The notes below the pieces were generated by a model that saw only the letters and a program-made list of their open reading frames with translations, had not been told where the DNA came from and searched no databases. Source: Streptomyces exfoliatus (GTDB lineage: Bacteria > Actinomycetota > Actinomycetes > Streptomycetales > Streptomycetaceae). Taken from it: a DNA stretch of 64,000 bases. Made by a program: the position numbers and the translations under genes. This document shows, one piece after another, positions 16,977 through 25,832 of this stretch. Positions within the stretch are counted from its first letter, which is position 1. Each line of letters starts with the position of its first letter. The stretch spans positions 62,001 to 126,000 of the forward strand of contig NZ_JNZP01000014.1 in assembly GCF_000725545.1 (NCBI RefSeq), read 5' to 3'.

Positions 16977-18238
16977 CCCACAGACGACAGGCCGCGCGGG
17001 GCCTGGCCGCCGCGCTCGCCGCACTGGTCGCCCTCACCGCCGCCGGATGCAGCTCCAAGGCCAAGACCGGCGACGGCAAGCAGACCGACGCGGGCGGGGT
17101 GAAGACCGGCGAGGGCGTCACCGACAAGGCGATCTCGCTCGGCGCGCTCACCGACATGACCGGCGTGTACGCGACCCTCGGCAAGAGCGTCACCCAGGCC
17201 CAGCAGCTGTACGTGAAGCAGGTCAACGCCGCCGGCGGCATCTGCGGCCGACAGCTGGAGCTCACGGTCCGCGACCACGGCTACGACCCGCAGAAGGCGC
17301 TCGCCGCCTACACCGAGCTGGAGCCGAAGGTCGTCGGCTACGCCCAGTTCATCGGCTCCCCGTTCGTCGCCGCCGTCAAGCCCCTGGTCGACGGCAAGGA
17401 CAAGGGACTCGTCCTGCCGCAGGCCTGGTCGGCCTCGCTGCTCGGCTCCCCGTACATCCGCGTCCTGGGTGCCACGTACGACGTCGAGACGATCAACGCC
17501 GTCGACTTCCTGGTGAAGGAGAAGGGCCTGAAGTCCGGCGACAAGCTCGGCCACGTCTACTTCGAGGGCGACTACGGGGAGAACGCGCTCAAGGGCTCCA
17601 AGCACGCGGCGGAGGCGGCCGGTCTGACCGTCGTCGAGCAGAAGATCAAGCCCACCGACAACGACATGTCGGCGCAGGTCGCGGCCCTCAAGAAGGCCGG
17701 GGTCAAGGCCATCGTCATCAGCGCGGGCCCGCGCCAGGCGGCCTCCCTCGTCGGCGTCGCCGCCGCCACCGGCCTCAAGGTGCCGGTGGTCGGCAACAAC
17801 TCGGCCTTCGCCCCGCAGCTCCTCGGCACCCAGGCCGGTCCCGCCCTGGAGAAGATGTACTGGTTCGCCTCCCCGAGCCTCCCCATCGGCGCGGACACCC
17901 CGACCGCGAAGAAGTTGGTCGCCGACTACAAGGCCGCCTACCCGAGCGACACCCTCGACAACGGCATCGTCGCCGGCTGGACCGCGGCGAGCGTCTTCGG
18001 CGAGGCCCTGAAGAAGGCCTGCGCGGAGAAGGACCTCACCCGCGAGGGCGTCGGCAAGGCGCTGCTCACCATGACGGCCCACGACGCCGGCTTCGGCATG
18101 AGTCACGACCTCGGCGACCCCAAGGCCCCGTCGTCCCGCGAGTCGGTCATCATCCAGCCGGACAAGTCCGTCCCCGGCGGCATGCGCACGGTCCGCCCGC
18201 CCTTCGTCTCGGACGCGGCGAAGTCCTACACCCCCTGA
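16973..18238 (+). CDS. ABC transporter substrate-binding lipoprotein (LivJ/LivK-like)
   Basis: A 421-residue extracellular binding protein with a lipoprotein signal peptide: two early Arg, a hydrophobic run and lipobox LTAAGC, giving Cys near residue 25. The mature part is a type I periplasmic-binding fold (ISLGALTDMTGVYATLG, then VNAAGGICGRQLEL) that captures the ligand for the LivFGHM transporter. Related proteins bind branched-chain amino acids, amides or aromatic acids, and the ligand cannot be assigned here. ATG 16973 overlaps the livM stop; frames reading further upstream are out of register with livM and not real. It is the last gene of the operon, followed by a strong hairpin. Confidence 0.9.
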   Translation: MTHRRQAARGLAAALAALVALTAAGCSSKAKTGDGKQTDAGGVKTGEGVTDKAISLGALTDMTGVYATLGKSVTQAQQLYVKQVNAAGGICGRQLELTVRDHGYDPQKALAAYTELEPKVVGYAQFIGSPFVAAVKPLVDGKDKGLVLPQAWSASLLGSPYIRVLGATYDVETINAVDFLVKEKGLKSGDKLGHVYFEGDYGENALKGSKHAAEAAGLTVVEQKIKPTDNDMSAQVAALKKAGVKAIVISAGPRQAASLVGVAAATGLKVPVVGNNSAFAPQLLGTQAGPALEKMYWFASPSLPIGADTPTAKKLVADYKAAYPSDTLDNGIVAGWTAASVFGEALKKACAEKDLTREGVGKALLTMTAHDAGFGMSHDLGDPKAPSSRESVIIQPDKSVPGGMRTVRPPFVSDAAKSYTP

Positions 18239-18243
18239 GCGGT

Positions 18244-18294
18244 GACGCCCCGCGCCCGGGACCTCCGCGAGGGGTCCGCGGGACGCGGGGCGTC
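18244..18294 (+). terminator. Stem-loop terminator of the liv operon
   Basis: A perfect 11-bp stem (GACGCCCCGCG/CGCGGGGCGTC) begins 6 nt after the binding-protein stop. The interior contains a further GGACC/GGTCC pairing. Confidence 0.7.
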
Positions 18295-18336
18295 GGCTTC
18301 ACCTCGCCGAAACATCGGAATGTGAAGCTCTGATCC

Positions 18337-19341
18337 ATGACCTATGCACGTATCGAGGAGAACCGCTCCCACCCGCGGCTCCCCGCCCTCCTCGCCGCCT
18401 ACCACCTGGCCAACCAGGCCGAGAAGGGCGTGGCGGTGGGGGCGGTCGCCGACCTTCCGGCCGTATACCGCGGCGAGGCCGAGGACCCGGCGACGGCCTT
18501 CGCCGCCGACACCGTCCTCCTCGTCACCGCACCCGGTGACGAGGACCCCTCGGGCTGCGTCGTCCTCAAGGCGGCAGGGGAGGGCGGCGCGCCGGAGATC
18601 AAGCGGCTCTGGGTCGAGCCCCACACCCGCCGCAAGGGCCTCGCCAGGGCCCTCATGACCGAGGCCCTGCGCCGCGCCGCCACCTCGGGCGCGCCCGCCG
18701 CCCGCCTCACGGTCTGGTCCTGGCGGGCGGAGCCGCTGGCCCTCTACCGCGCTCTCGGCTTCGAGGCCGTCGACTCGTGGGACGAGCGGCCGGACCTGGT
18801 CTGCCTGGAGAAGCCGCTCGACGTGATCGAGCGCCTCACCCCCGACGCCGTACGGGCCCACGCCGAGGCCGGTCTCGCCGCGCTCCTCGTGGACGCCGTG
18901 GACAGTGGCGCCTCCGTCGGCTTCCTCGCGCCCCTGGACGCCGCCGAGGGGGCCGCCTGGTGGTCGGGCGTCGCCGAGGAGGCCGCGGCGGGCGTACGGG
19001 ACGTCTGGGCGGCCCGCGCCCCGGACGGCGGCCTGGCCGGCGTCGTCACCCTCACCCGTACCGGCACCGCCAACGGCCGCCACCGCGGCGAGATCGCCCG
19101 GCTCCTCGTGCACCGCTCGGCCCGCGGCCGGGGCCTGGGCCGCCGGCTGCTCGCCACGGTAGAGGCGCACGCCGCCGCCACCGGTCTCACCCTGCTCGTC
19201 CTGGACACGCAGACCGACAGCCCCGCCGAGCGCCTCTACCGGGCGGCGGGCTGGACGGCCGCCGGGACGATCCCGGACTTCGCCGCCGACCCGGGCGGCA
19301 CCCTGCGCCCCACCACGCTGTACTACAAGCGCCTCGGATAG
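18337..19341 (+). CDS. Double-domain GNAT N-acetyltransferase
   Basis: A 334-residue protein with two GNAT folds in tandem. The first spans about residues 30-160, with acetyl-CoA loop VEPHTRRKGLARALM and the closing strand ALYRALGFEAV. The second spans about residues 165-330, with loop VHRSARGRGLGRRLL and RLYRAAGWTAAGTIPDF. Both pyrophosphate-binding loops (R/Q-x-x-G-x-G/A) look intact, so both domains may be active. Fusion of two GNATs resembles mycothiol synthase MshD, but the sequence lacks other clear MshD features, so I leave the substrate open. It probably uses its own promoter and is followed by a strong palindromic terminator. Confidence 0.82.
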   Translation: MTYARIEENRSHPRLPALLAAYHLANQAEKGVAVGAVADLPAVYRGEAEDPATAFAADTVLLVTAPGDEDPSGCVVLKAAGEGGAPEIKRLWVEPHTRRKGLARALMTEALRRAATSGAPAARLTVWSWRAEPLALYRALGFEAVDSWDERPDLVCLEKPLDVIERLTPDAVRAHAEAGLAALLVDAVDSGASVGFLAPLDAAEGAAWWSGVAEEAAAGVRDVWAARAPDGGLAGVVTLTRTGTANGRHRGEIARLLVHRSARGRGLGRRLLATVEAHAAATGLTLLVLDTQTDSPAERLYRAAGWTAAGTIPDFAADPGGTLRPTTLYYKRLG

Positions 19342-19357
19342 GTCCTGCCGACGCACG

Positions 19358-19399
19358 CGAAAGGGCCCGGGAGGCGATATCGCCTCCCGGGCCCTTTCG
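19358..19399. terminator. Perfect 42-nt palindromic bidirectional terminator
   Basis: A gapless 21-bp inverted repeat centred between 19378 and 19379, opening CGAAAGGGCCCGGGAGGCGA. It lies between the convergent GNAT and pssA genes, and an A-run on one side and T-run on the other suit termination in both directions. Confidence 0.8.
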
Positions 19400-19413
19400 T
19401 ACCGCGGAATCCG

Positions 19414-20286
19414 CTACGGCAGCTGTGCCGCCCGCGCCTCCCGGCTCTCACGCCGGTTGCCGCGGAAGGTGTTCACCCGGCGGGCCGTCGCGAAGAGGGG
19501 GATCACGGCGCCCATCACCACCTGCAGCGCGCAGCCGGCCTGGAGCAGGAACGCGCCGCCCGGGGCGTCGAACGCCCAGGCCGCCAGCATGCCCATCGCA
19601 CCGACGATCCAGCTGAGCATCGCCACCGCGAGGATGCCCCGCGGCTTGGGGTACTCGACCCGGCTCACCATCAGCCAGGCCACCCCGATGATCGCGAGCA
19701 GCGTCGGGATGAACGGCAGCTCCAGGAGCACGATCGAGACGACCGTCAGCGCGCCGAAGGGGCTCGGCATGCCCTGGAACATGCCGTCCTTCATGGTCAC
19801 GCAGGAGAATCTCGCCAGCCTCAGCACCACCGCGAGCAGCACCACGATCGCGGCCACCGCCGAGACCTTCTGCTGCGCGCCGGGCGTGACCATCCCGTAC
19901 ACGAGTACGAAGTAGGCCGGGGCCAGACCGAAGCTGATCAGGTCCGAGAGGTTGTCGAGCTCGGCGCCCATCGGCGACGAGCGCAGCTTGCGCGCCACGA
20001 TGCCGTCGAAGAGGTCGAAGATCGCCGCGGCCAGCATCAGGATCACGGCGGTGGCGGCGCTGTTGCGCGCCATGCCGGTCTCGGTGCTGCCGGTGAGGTG
20101 CGGGATGAGGATGCCGGTGGTGGTGAAGTACACCGCCATGAATCCACATGTGGCGTTACCGAGCGTGAGGGCGTCCGCTATGGACAGCCTCAGCGACAAC
20201 GGCATCTCCTCGGCCTCGTCGGCCGCTTCAGGATCGGTGCCGGCGACCCAGTCGGCGGCCCGTGTGTCGGGATCAATCACGGTCAA
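19414..20286 (-). CDS. pssA: CDP-diacylglycerol--serine O-phosphatidyltransferase
   Basis: A 290-residue membrane enzyme that makes phosphatidylserine from CDP-diacylglycerol and serine. The CDP-alcohol phosphotransferase motif DGxxAR-x8-GxxxDxxxD is complete: it reads DGIVARKL at one end and GAELDNLSD at the other, around residues 95-120. Around it are about eight hydrophobic segments. The gene is downstream of psd and overlaps its end by 14 nt, giving a two-step phosphatidylethanolamine operon. The N-terminal 35 residues are acidic and cytosolic. The membrane type (PssA subclass II) is typical of Gram-positive bacteria. Confidence 0.93.
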   Translation of the reverse strand: MTVIDPDTRAADWVAGTDPEAADEAEEMPLSLRLSIADALTLGNATCGFMAVYFTTTGILIPHLTGSTETGMARNSAATAVILMLAAAIFDLFDGIVARKLRSSPMGAELDNLSDLISFGLAPAYFVLVYGMVTPGAQQKVSAVAAIVVLLAVVLRLARFSCVTMKDGMFQGMPSPFGALTVVSIVLLELPFIPTLLAIIGVAWLMVSRVEYPKPRGILAVAMLSWIVGAMGMLAAWAFDAPGGAFLLQAGCALQVVMGAVIPLFATARRVNTFRGNRRESREARAAQLP

Positions 20287-20929
20287 TGCGAGTCACCCCC
20301 GCTGTGGTGACCTGGCCGACCTCGACGTCGACTTCGACACCCTCGGGGAGGTAGATGTCGACGCGCGAACCGAAGCGGATGAGACCGATCCGGTCACCCT
20401 GCTCGACCTTCGTCCCCTGCGGGATGTACGGCACGATGCGCCGGGCGACGGCGCCCGCGATCTGGATCATCTCGATGTCGCCGAGCTCGGTGTCGAAGTG
20501 CCAGACAACGCGCTCGTTGTTCTCGCTCTCCTTGTTGAACGCCGGGACGAACCCGCCGGGGATGTGCTCCACGGACGTCACCGTGCCGGCCAGCGGCGCG
20601 CGGTTGACGTGGACGTTCAGCGGGCTCATGAAGATGGCGACCCGGGTGCGTCCGTCCTTCCACGGCATGATGCTCTGCACCACACCGTCGGCGGGGGAGA
20701 TGACCCGGCCCTGAGCGATCTCGCGCTCGGGGTCGCGGAAGAACCACAGCATGCCGGCCGCGAGAGCGGTGGTCGGCACGGCGATGGCCGCGGCCCGCCT
20801 CGACTTGCGCGCGCGCACGAGGCTGAGCGCCGCGGTGGCGACGGTCGGCAGAAGCCACGGCGATGCTCCGCGCGCGAGGCGTACGCCGGAGAGGCTGTCG
20901 CGGTGTGCAGAGGTTTGGCTGTGGGGCAT
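20273..20929 (-). CDS. psd: Phosphatidylserine decarboxylase
   Basis: A 218-residue proenzyme of the short class. It has an N-terminal hydrophobic segment (AIAVPTTALAAGMLWFFRDP) and the processing site GS in RFGSRVDIYLP near residue 190. In the family, self-cleavage there creates the pyruvoyl prosthetic group that decarboxylates phosphatidylserine to phosphatidylethanolamine. ADGVV and PLNVHVNRAP are other family blocks. ATG 20929 is chosen: AAGG lies 6 nt upstream and the family begins there. It is the first gene of the psd-pssA operon. Confidence 0.92.
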   Translation of the reverse strand: MPHSQTSAHRDSLSGVRLARGASPWLLPTVATAALSLVRARKSRRAAAIAVPTTALAAGMLWFFRDPEREIAQGRVISPADGVVQSIMPWKDGRTRVAIFMSPLNVHVNRAPLAGTVTSVEHIPGGFVPAFNKESENNERVVWHFDTELGDIEMIQIAGAVARRIVPYIPQGTKVEQGDRIGLIRFGSRVDIYLPEGVEVDVEVGQVTTAGVTRIDRD

Positions 20930-20989
20930 GGATGACCTTCGTAGCGGATGATGCCGCACTGGCAACGGGGACGGCGGCTTTCCCGCGAT

Positions 20990-21018
20990 GCTATCGGTTG
21001 CGGGGCGCAACTGGGTAA
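20990..21018 (-). promoter_or_regulatory. Putative promoter of psd-pssA (TTACCC-N17-GATAGC)
   Basis: On the minus strand a -35-like TTACCC (21013-21018) and a -10-like GATAGC (20990-20995) are spaced by 17 nt. This would give a start near 20983 and a leader of about 54 nt before psd. Confidence 0.45.
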
Positions 21019-21097
21019 GCCAGGAACCGAGTCGACGGCCGGAAGACGAACACAGGGTGTGATCTTCTTCGCGGCCGTATCGACCCAAATCCGACAA

Positions 21098-22303
21098 TCA
21101 ACCCTGGAATCGGTACTCCTCGAGCAGCCGACGACCAATGATCATTTTCTGGATCTCGGCGGTACCTTCACCGATGAGCAGCATCGGCGCCTCGCGGTAG
21201 AGACGCTCGATCTCGTACTCCTTCGAGAACCCGTAGCCGCCGTGAATGCGGAACGCGTCCTCGACGACCTCCTTGCAGTATTCGGAGGCGAGGTACTTCG
21301 CCATCCCTGCTTCGAGGTCGTTTCGTTCCCCGGAGTCCTTTTTGCGTGCTGCGTTCACCATCATGGCATGAGCGGCCTCGACCTTGGTAGCCATCTCGGC
21401 CAGCTTGAACTGAATCGCCTGGTGCTCGGCGATCGCCTTGCCGAAAGTGTGACGCTGCTGGGCATACGAGACACCCAGTTCGAAGGCACGCTGAGCGACG
21501 CCGCAGCCACGCGCCGCCACGTTGACGCGGCCGACCTCCACGCCGTCCATCATTTGGTAAAACCCTCGGCCGGTGGTGCCGCCGAGGACCCGATTGGCCG
21601 GAATGCGCAGTCCGTCCATGATGAGCTCGGTGGTGTCGACGCCCTTGTAACCCATCTTGTCGATCTTCCCGGGGATGGTGAGGCCGGGGCGGACCTCTCC
21701 GAAGCCGGGCTCCTTCTCGACGAGGAAGGTCGTCATCGACTTGTGGGGGGCCGTGCCCTCCGGGTGTCCTTCGTCACTCCGGACGAGAACGGCGACCAGC
21801 GACGACGTTCCGCCGTTCGTCAGCCACATCTTCTGGCCGTTGAGGACGTACTCCTCGCCGTCCTTCACCGCCTTCGAGGTGATGGCCGACACGTCCGAGC
21901 CGAGACCCGGCTCCGACATCGAGAACGCGCCACGCGTCTCGCCGGCCGCCATCCGCGGAAGGAAGTAGTCCTTCTGCTCCTGGGTGCCGTGCTGCTTCAG
22001 CATGTACGCCACGATGAAGTGGGTGTTGATGATGCCGGAGACCGACATCCAGCCACGGGCGATCTCCTCCACGCACAGCGCGTAGGTGAGCAGCGACTCA
22101 CCCAGGCCGCCGTACTCCTCGGGGATCATCAGGCCGAAGAGACCGAGTTCCTTCAGCCCGTCGACGATCTGCTGGGGGTACTCGTCACGGTGCTCCAGCT
22201 CGGTCGCGACCGGGATGATCTCCTTGTCGACGAACTCCCGGACGGTCTTGAGGATCTCCTGCTGGACGTCCGTGAGCCCGGCGGTCTGGGCGAGTCGGGC
22301 CAT
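21098..22303 (-). CDS. Acyl-CoA dehydrogenase, probable methylsuccinyl-CoA dehydrogenase
   Basis: A 401-residue FAD enzyme. Family motifs are SMSEPGLGSDVSAI, FMNG-equivalent YVLNGQKMWLTNGG and the C-terminal YGFSKEYEIERLYREAP followed by IGEGTAEIQ, whose Glu is the catalytic base position in short-chain dehydrogenases. As the last gene of the ccr-meaA-lyase-hydratase operon it most likely oxidises (2S)-methylsuccinyl-CoA to mesaconyl-CoA. It lacks the long N-terminal extension that I recall in proteobacterial Mcd. ATG 22303 lies 2 nt after the hydratase stop; the frame is open upstream, but homology starts here. Confidence 0.85.
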   Translation of the reverse strand: MARLAQTAGLTDVQQEILKTVREFVDKEIIPVATELEHRDEYPQQIVDGLKELGLFGLMIPEEYGGLGESLLTYALCVEEIARGWMSVSGIINTHFIVAYMLKQHGTQEQKDYFLPRMAAGETRGAFSMSEPGLGSDVSAITSKAVKDGEEYVLNGQKMWLTNGGTSSLVAVLVRSDEGHPEGTAPHKSMTTFLVEKEPGFGEVRPGLTIPGKIDKMGYKGVDTTELIMDGLRIPANRVLGGTTGRGFYQMMDGVEVGRVNVAARGCGVAQRAFELGVSYAQQRHTFGKAIAEHQAIQFKLAEMATKVEAAHAMMVNAARKKDSGERNDLEAGMAKYLASEYCKEVVEDAFRIHGGYGFSKEYEIERLYREAPMLLIGEGTAEIQKMIIGRRLLEEYRFQG

Positions 22304-22305
22304 GG

Positions 22306-22830
22306 CTACTTCTCCGTCTTCTTGGCGGGCTCGATCAGCGTGGGGCGGCCGGGCTGCTCGCCGCCGCGCTCCTTGATGTACGTCTCGGTGGGGACCATCA
22401 CCTTGCGGCGGAAGACGCACACGAGGGTGCCGTCCTGCTTGTAGCCCTTGGTCTCGACGTAGACGATGCCGCGGTCGTTCTTCGACTTCGACGGGGTCTT
22501 GTCGAGGACCGTCGTCTCGCCGTAGATCGTGTCGCCGTGGAAGGTCGGCGCCACGTGCCGCAGCGACTCGATCTCCAGGTTGGCGATGGCCTTGCCGGAG
22601 ACGTCCGGCACGGACATGCCGAGCAGCAGCGAGTAGATGTAGTTGCCGACGACGACGTTCTTGCCGAAGTCCGTCGTGTTCTCGGCGTAGTTCACATCCA
22701 TGTGCAGCGGATGGTGGTTCATCGTCAGCAGACAGAAGAGGTGGTCGTCGTACTCGGTGACCGTCTTTCCGGGCCAGTGCTTGTAGACGGCACCGACTTC
22801 GAACTCTTCGTAGGTACGGCCGAACTGCAT
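22306..22830 (-). CDS. MaoC-family hydratase, probable mesaconyl-CoA hydratase
   Basis: A 174-residue single hot-dog-fold protein. It carries the hydratase-2 type active-site segment LTMNHHPLHMD (about residues 32-42), with the His and Asp/Asn catalytic positions. In the ethylmalonyl-CoA pathway this step turns mesaconyl-CoA into beta-methylmalyl-CoA, and the gene lies directly between the lyase and the dehydrogenase that produce and use those intermediates. Proteobacterial Mch, as I recall it, is a double hot-dog about twice as long, so this is a short form that would act as a dimer. It starts 4 nt after the lyase stop. Confidence 0.83.
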   Translation of the reverse strand: MQFGRTYEEFEVGAVYKHWPGKTVTEYDDHLFCLLTMNHHPLHMDVNYAENTTDFGKNVVVGNYIYSLLLGMSVPDVSGKAIANLEIESLRHVAPTFHGDTIYGETTVLDKTPSKSKNDRGIVYVETKGYKQDGTLVCVFRRKVMVPTETYIKERGGEQPGRPTLIEPAKKTEK

Positions 22831-22834
22831 GGTC

Positions 22835-23800
22835 CTACGCCTCCGGGATCTCGAACTTGCTGGTGCGCTGCATTCCCGCGGCGCGGCCCTTGCCCGAGAT
22901 GACCAGGGCCATCTTGCGGGAGGCCTCGTCGATCATCTCGTCGCCGAGCATCGCGGAGCCCTTCTTCCCGCCGGCCTCGGACGTGTAGTAGTCGTACGCG
23001 TCGAGGATCAGCTCGGCGTGGTCGAAGTCCTCCTGCGACGGCGAGAAGATCTCGTTCGCGGCGGCGACCTGGTCCGGGTGCAGCACCCACTTGCCGTCGA
23101 AGCCCAGGGCCGCGGCGCGCTGGGCGACCGCCTTGTAGCCCTCGGGGTTGCGGATCTGGAGGTACGGGCCGTCGATCGCCTGGAGGTTGTTGGCGCGGGC
23201 GGCCATCAGGATCGCCATCAGGATGTAGTGGTACGCGTCGGCGCCGTAGCCGGGCGGCTGCTCGCCGACGACCAGGGACTTCATGTTGATGGAGGCCATG
23301 AAGTCGGCCGGGCCGAAGATGATCGTCTCGACGCGCGGGGAGGCCTGCGCGATCGCGTTGACGTTGTTGAGGCCCTGGGCGTTCTCGATCTGCGCCTCGA
23401 TGCCGATCTTGCCGACCTCGAAGCCCATCGTCTTCTCGATCTGCGTCAGGAGCAGGTCGAGCGCGACGATCTGCTGGGCGTCCTGGACCTTCGGCAGCAT
23501 GATGCAGTCGAGGTTCTGGCCGGCGCCCTCGACGACCGTGACGACGTCACGGTAGGTCCAGTGGGTCGTCCAGTCGTTGACGCGGACCACACGGGTCTTG
23601 CCGGTCCAGTCGCCCTCGTTGAGGAACTTCACGATGGTGTGGCGGGCCTCGGGCTTGGCCAGCGGGGCGCACGCGTCCTCCAGGTCCAGGAAGACCTGGT
23701 CGGCGGCGAGGCCCTGGGCCTTCTCCAGGAAGCGCGGGTTGGAGCCGGGGACCGCCAGGCAGGAGCGGCGGGGGCGGAGCCGGTTCACGGGGCTGGTCAT
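22835..23800 (-). CDS. HpcH/CitE-family lyase, probable malyl-CoA/beta-methylmalyl-CoA lyase
   Basis: A 321-residue TIM-barrel lyase of the CitE group. N-terminal RRSCLAVPGSNPRFLEKA and VFLDLEDACAPLAK are the CoA and Mg2+ binding blocks. QIENAQGLNNVN and IIFGPADFMASI provide further acidic residues, and GKWVLHPDQVAAAN closes the barrel. In the pathway it cleaves beta-methylmalyl-CoA to glyoxylate and propionyl-CoA. Its ATG overlaps the meaA stop by 4 nt, so production is coupled to the mutase. A general citramalyl-CoA lyase is the alternative, but the operon context favours this call. Confidence 0.87.
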   Translation of the reverse strand: MTSPVNRLRPRRSCLAVPGSNPRFLEKAQGLAADQVFLDLEDACAPLAKPEARHTIVKFLNEGDWTGKTRVVRVNDWTTHWTYRDVVTVVEGAGQNLDCIMLPKVQDAQQIVALDLLLTQIEKTMGFEVGKIGIEAQIENAQGLNNVNAIAQASPRVETIIFGPADFMASINMKSLVVGEQPPGYGADAYHYILMAILMAARANNLQAIDGPYLQIRNPEGYKAVAQRAAALGFDGKWVLHPDQVAAANEIFSPSQEDFDHAELILDAYDYYTSEAGGKKGSAMLGDEMIDEASRKMALVISGKGRAAGMQRTSKFEIPEA

Positions 23801-25818
23801 GCGAGGACCTCCGTACTTTCAAGGGGGCTGAGCTTGTTTGCTGTCCGGATCTCGTCGACGATACGGCCGATGATCTCCGTGATGCCGAAGTCCTTCGGTG
23901 TGAAGACGGCGGCGACACCCGCCCGCTTCAGTTCTGCGGCGTCGGCGTTCGGGATGATCCCGCCGACGATGACGGGAACGTCGGTGGCGCCCGCCTCGCG
24001 GAGGCGCTCCAGGACGTCCGGCACCAGCTCGGCGTGCGAGCCGGAGAGGATCGAGAGACCGACGCAGTGCACGTCCTCGGCGAGGGCCGCGTTCACGATC
24101 TGCTCGGGGGTCAGCCGGATGCCCTGGTAGACCACCTCGAAACCGGCGTCACGCGCGCGTACGGCGATCTGCTCGGCCCCGTTGGAGTGTCCGTCCAGGC
24201 CCGGCTTGCCGACGAGCAGCCGCAGCCGCCCGCAGCCGAGCTCCTCGGCGGTCCGCGCCACCTTCTCCCGTACGAGAGCCAGCGGGGTGCCCGCCTCGGC
24301 CGTCACGGCGACCGGGGCGGAGGACACGCCCGTGGGGGCGCGGAACTCGCCGAAGACGTCCCGCAGCGCCCAGGACCACTCCCCGGTCGTGACGCCCGCA
24401 CGCGCGCACTCCAGGGTGGCGGCGAAGAGGTTGCCGTCGCCGGCAGCCGTCGCCTTCAGCTTCGCCAGGGATTCCTGGGCGCGGGTCTCGTCGCGGTTGT
24501 CGCGCCACTCGTGGAGGGCCGCGACCACCCGCGCCTCGTTCGCCGGGTCCACCGTCATGATCGCGGTGTCGAGGTCGGCGGTGAGGGGGTTCTCCTCGGT
24601 GCCCTGGAAGATGTTGACGCCGATGATCTTCTCGTCACCGGCCTCGATCCGGGCGCGCCGCTCGGCGTGCGAGGAGACGAGCTGCGACTTGAGGTAGCCG
24701 GACTCGACGGCGGCCATCGCGCCGCCCATCTCCTGGATGCGCCCGATCTCGGCCAGGCACTCCTCGACGAGCGAGCCGACCTTGGCCTCGATGACGTGCG
24801 AGCCCTCGAAGATGTCCTCGTACTCCAGGAGGTCCGACTCGTGGGCCAGGACCTGCTGGATGCGGAGCGACCACTGCTGGTCCCAGGGCCGGGGCAGGCC
24901 CAGCGCCTCGTTCCAGGCGGGCAGCTGCACGGCACGGGCGCGGGCGTCCTTGGAGAGGGTCACGGCCAGCATCTCCAGGACGATCCGCTGGACGTTGTTC
25001 TCCGGCTGGGCCTCGGTCAGACCGAGCGAGTTGACCTGCACGCCGTAGCGGAACCGGCGCTGCTTCTCGTTCTCGATGCCGTACCGCTCGCGGGTGATCT
25101 TGTCCCAGATGCGGCCGAAGGCGCGCATCTTGCACATCTCCTCGATGAAGCGGACGCCCGCGTTCACGAAGAAGGAGATACGGGCGACGACCTCGCCGAA
25201 ACGGTCCGCCGGGACCTGCCCGGAGTCCCGTACCGCGTCGAGCACCGCGATGGCGGTGGACATCGCGTACGAGATCTCCTGGACCGGAGTGGCCCCCGCC
25301 TCCTGCAGGTGGTAACTGCAGATGTTGATCGGGTTCCACTTCGGGATGTTGTTCACCGTGTAGGTGATCATGTCCGTCGTGAGGCGGAGCGACGGGCCGG
25401 GCGGGAAGACGTGCGTCCCGCGCGACAGGTACTCCTTCACGATGTCGTTCTGGGTGGTGCCCTGGAGCCGGGTGACGTCCGCACCCTGCTCCTCGGCGGT
25501 CACCTGGTAGAGCGCCAGCAGCCACATGGCGGTGGCGTTGATGGTCATCGAGGTGTTCATCTGCTCCAGGGGGATGTCCTGGAACAGCCGGCGCATGTCA
25601 CCGAGGTGCGAGACGGGGACACCGACCCGGCCGACCTCGCCGCGGGCGAGGATGTGGTCGGGGTCGTACCCGGTCTGCGTCGGCAGGTCGAACGCGACCG
25701 AGAGGCCGGTCTGACCCTTGGCGAGGTTGCGCCGGTACAGCTCGTTGGACGCCTCGGCGGTCGAGTGACCGGCGTACGTCCGCATGAGCCACGGCCGGTC
25801 CTTCTGGCGCTCAGTCAT
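23797..25818 (-). CDS. meaA: Ethylmalonyl-CoA mutase (MeaA), adenosylcobalamin-dependent
   Basis: A 673-residue methylmalonyl-CoA-mutase-type protein with both parts in one chain. The TIM-barrel catalytic part (about residues 1-530) includes GLSVAFDLPTQTGYDPDH, SMTINATA and LQEAGATPVQE. The B12-binding domain follows, with the His ligand motif KPGLDGHSNG near residue 545. It converts ethylmalonyl-CoA made by Ccr into methylsuccinyl-CoA. Its position between ccr and the lyase, and its single-chain form, separate it from the two-subunit methylmalonyl-CoA mutase. No cobalamin riboswitch is visible upstream. It starts 14 nt after the ccr stop. Confidence 0.93.
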   Translation of the reverse strand: MTERQKDRPWLMRTYAGHSTAEASNELYRRNLAKGQTGLSVAFDLPTQTGYDPDHILARGEVGRVGVPVSHLGDMRRLFQDIPLEQMNTSMTINATAMWLLALYQVTAEEQGADVTRLQGTTQNDIVKEYLSRGTHVFPPGPSLRLTTDMITYTVNNIPKWNPINICSYHLQEAGATPVQEISYAMSTAIAVLDAVRDSGQVPADRFGEVVARISFFVNAGVRFIEEMCKMRAFGRIWDKITRERYGIENEKQRRFRYGVQVNSLGLTEAQPENNVQRIVLEMLAVTLSKDARARAVQLPAWNEALGLPRPWDQQWSLRIQQVLAHESDLLEYEDIFEGSHVIEAKVGSLVEECLAEIGRIQEMGGAMAAVESGYLKSQLVSSHAERRARIEAGDEKIIGVNIFQGTEENPLTADLDTAIMTVDPANEARVVAALHEWRDNRDETRAQESLAKLKATAAGDGNLFAATLECARAGVTTGEWSWALRDVFGEFRAPTGVSSAPVAVTAEAGTPLALVREKVARTAEELGCGRLRLLVGKPGLDGHSNGAEQIAVRARDAGFEVVYQGIRLTPEQIVNAALAEDVHCVGLSILSGSHAELVPDVLERLREAGATDVPVIVGGIIPNADAAELKRAGVAAVFTPKDFGITEIIGRIVDEIRTANKLSPLESTEVLA

Positions 25819-25832
25819 CTATGGTCCCGGGC

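Noticed and set aside
16973..18238. Arginine-rich +1 frame inside the binding-protein gene and upstream extension of the binding-protein frame through livM
   Set aside because: The upstream part is antisense-like shadow of livM; the lipoprotein signal fixes the start at 16973.
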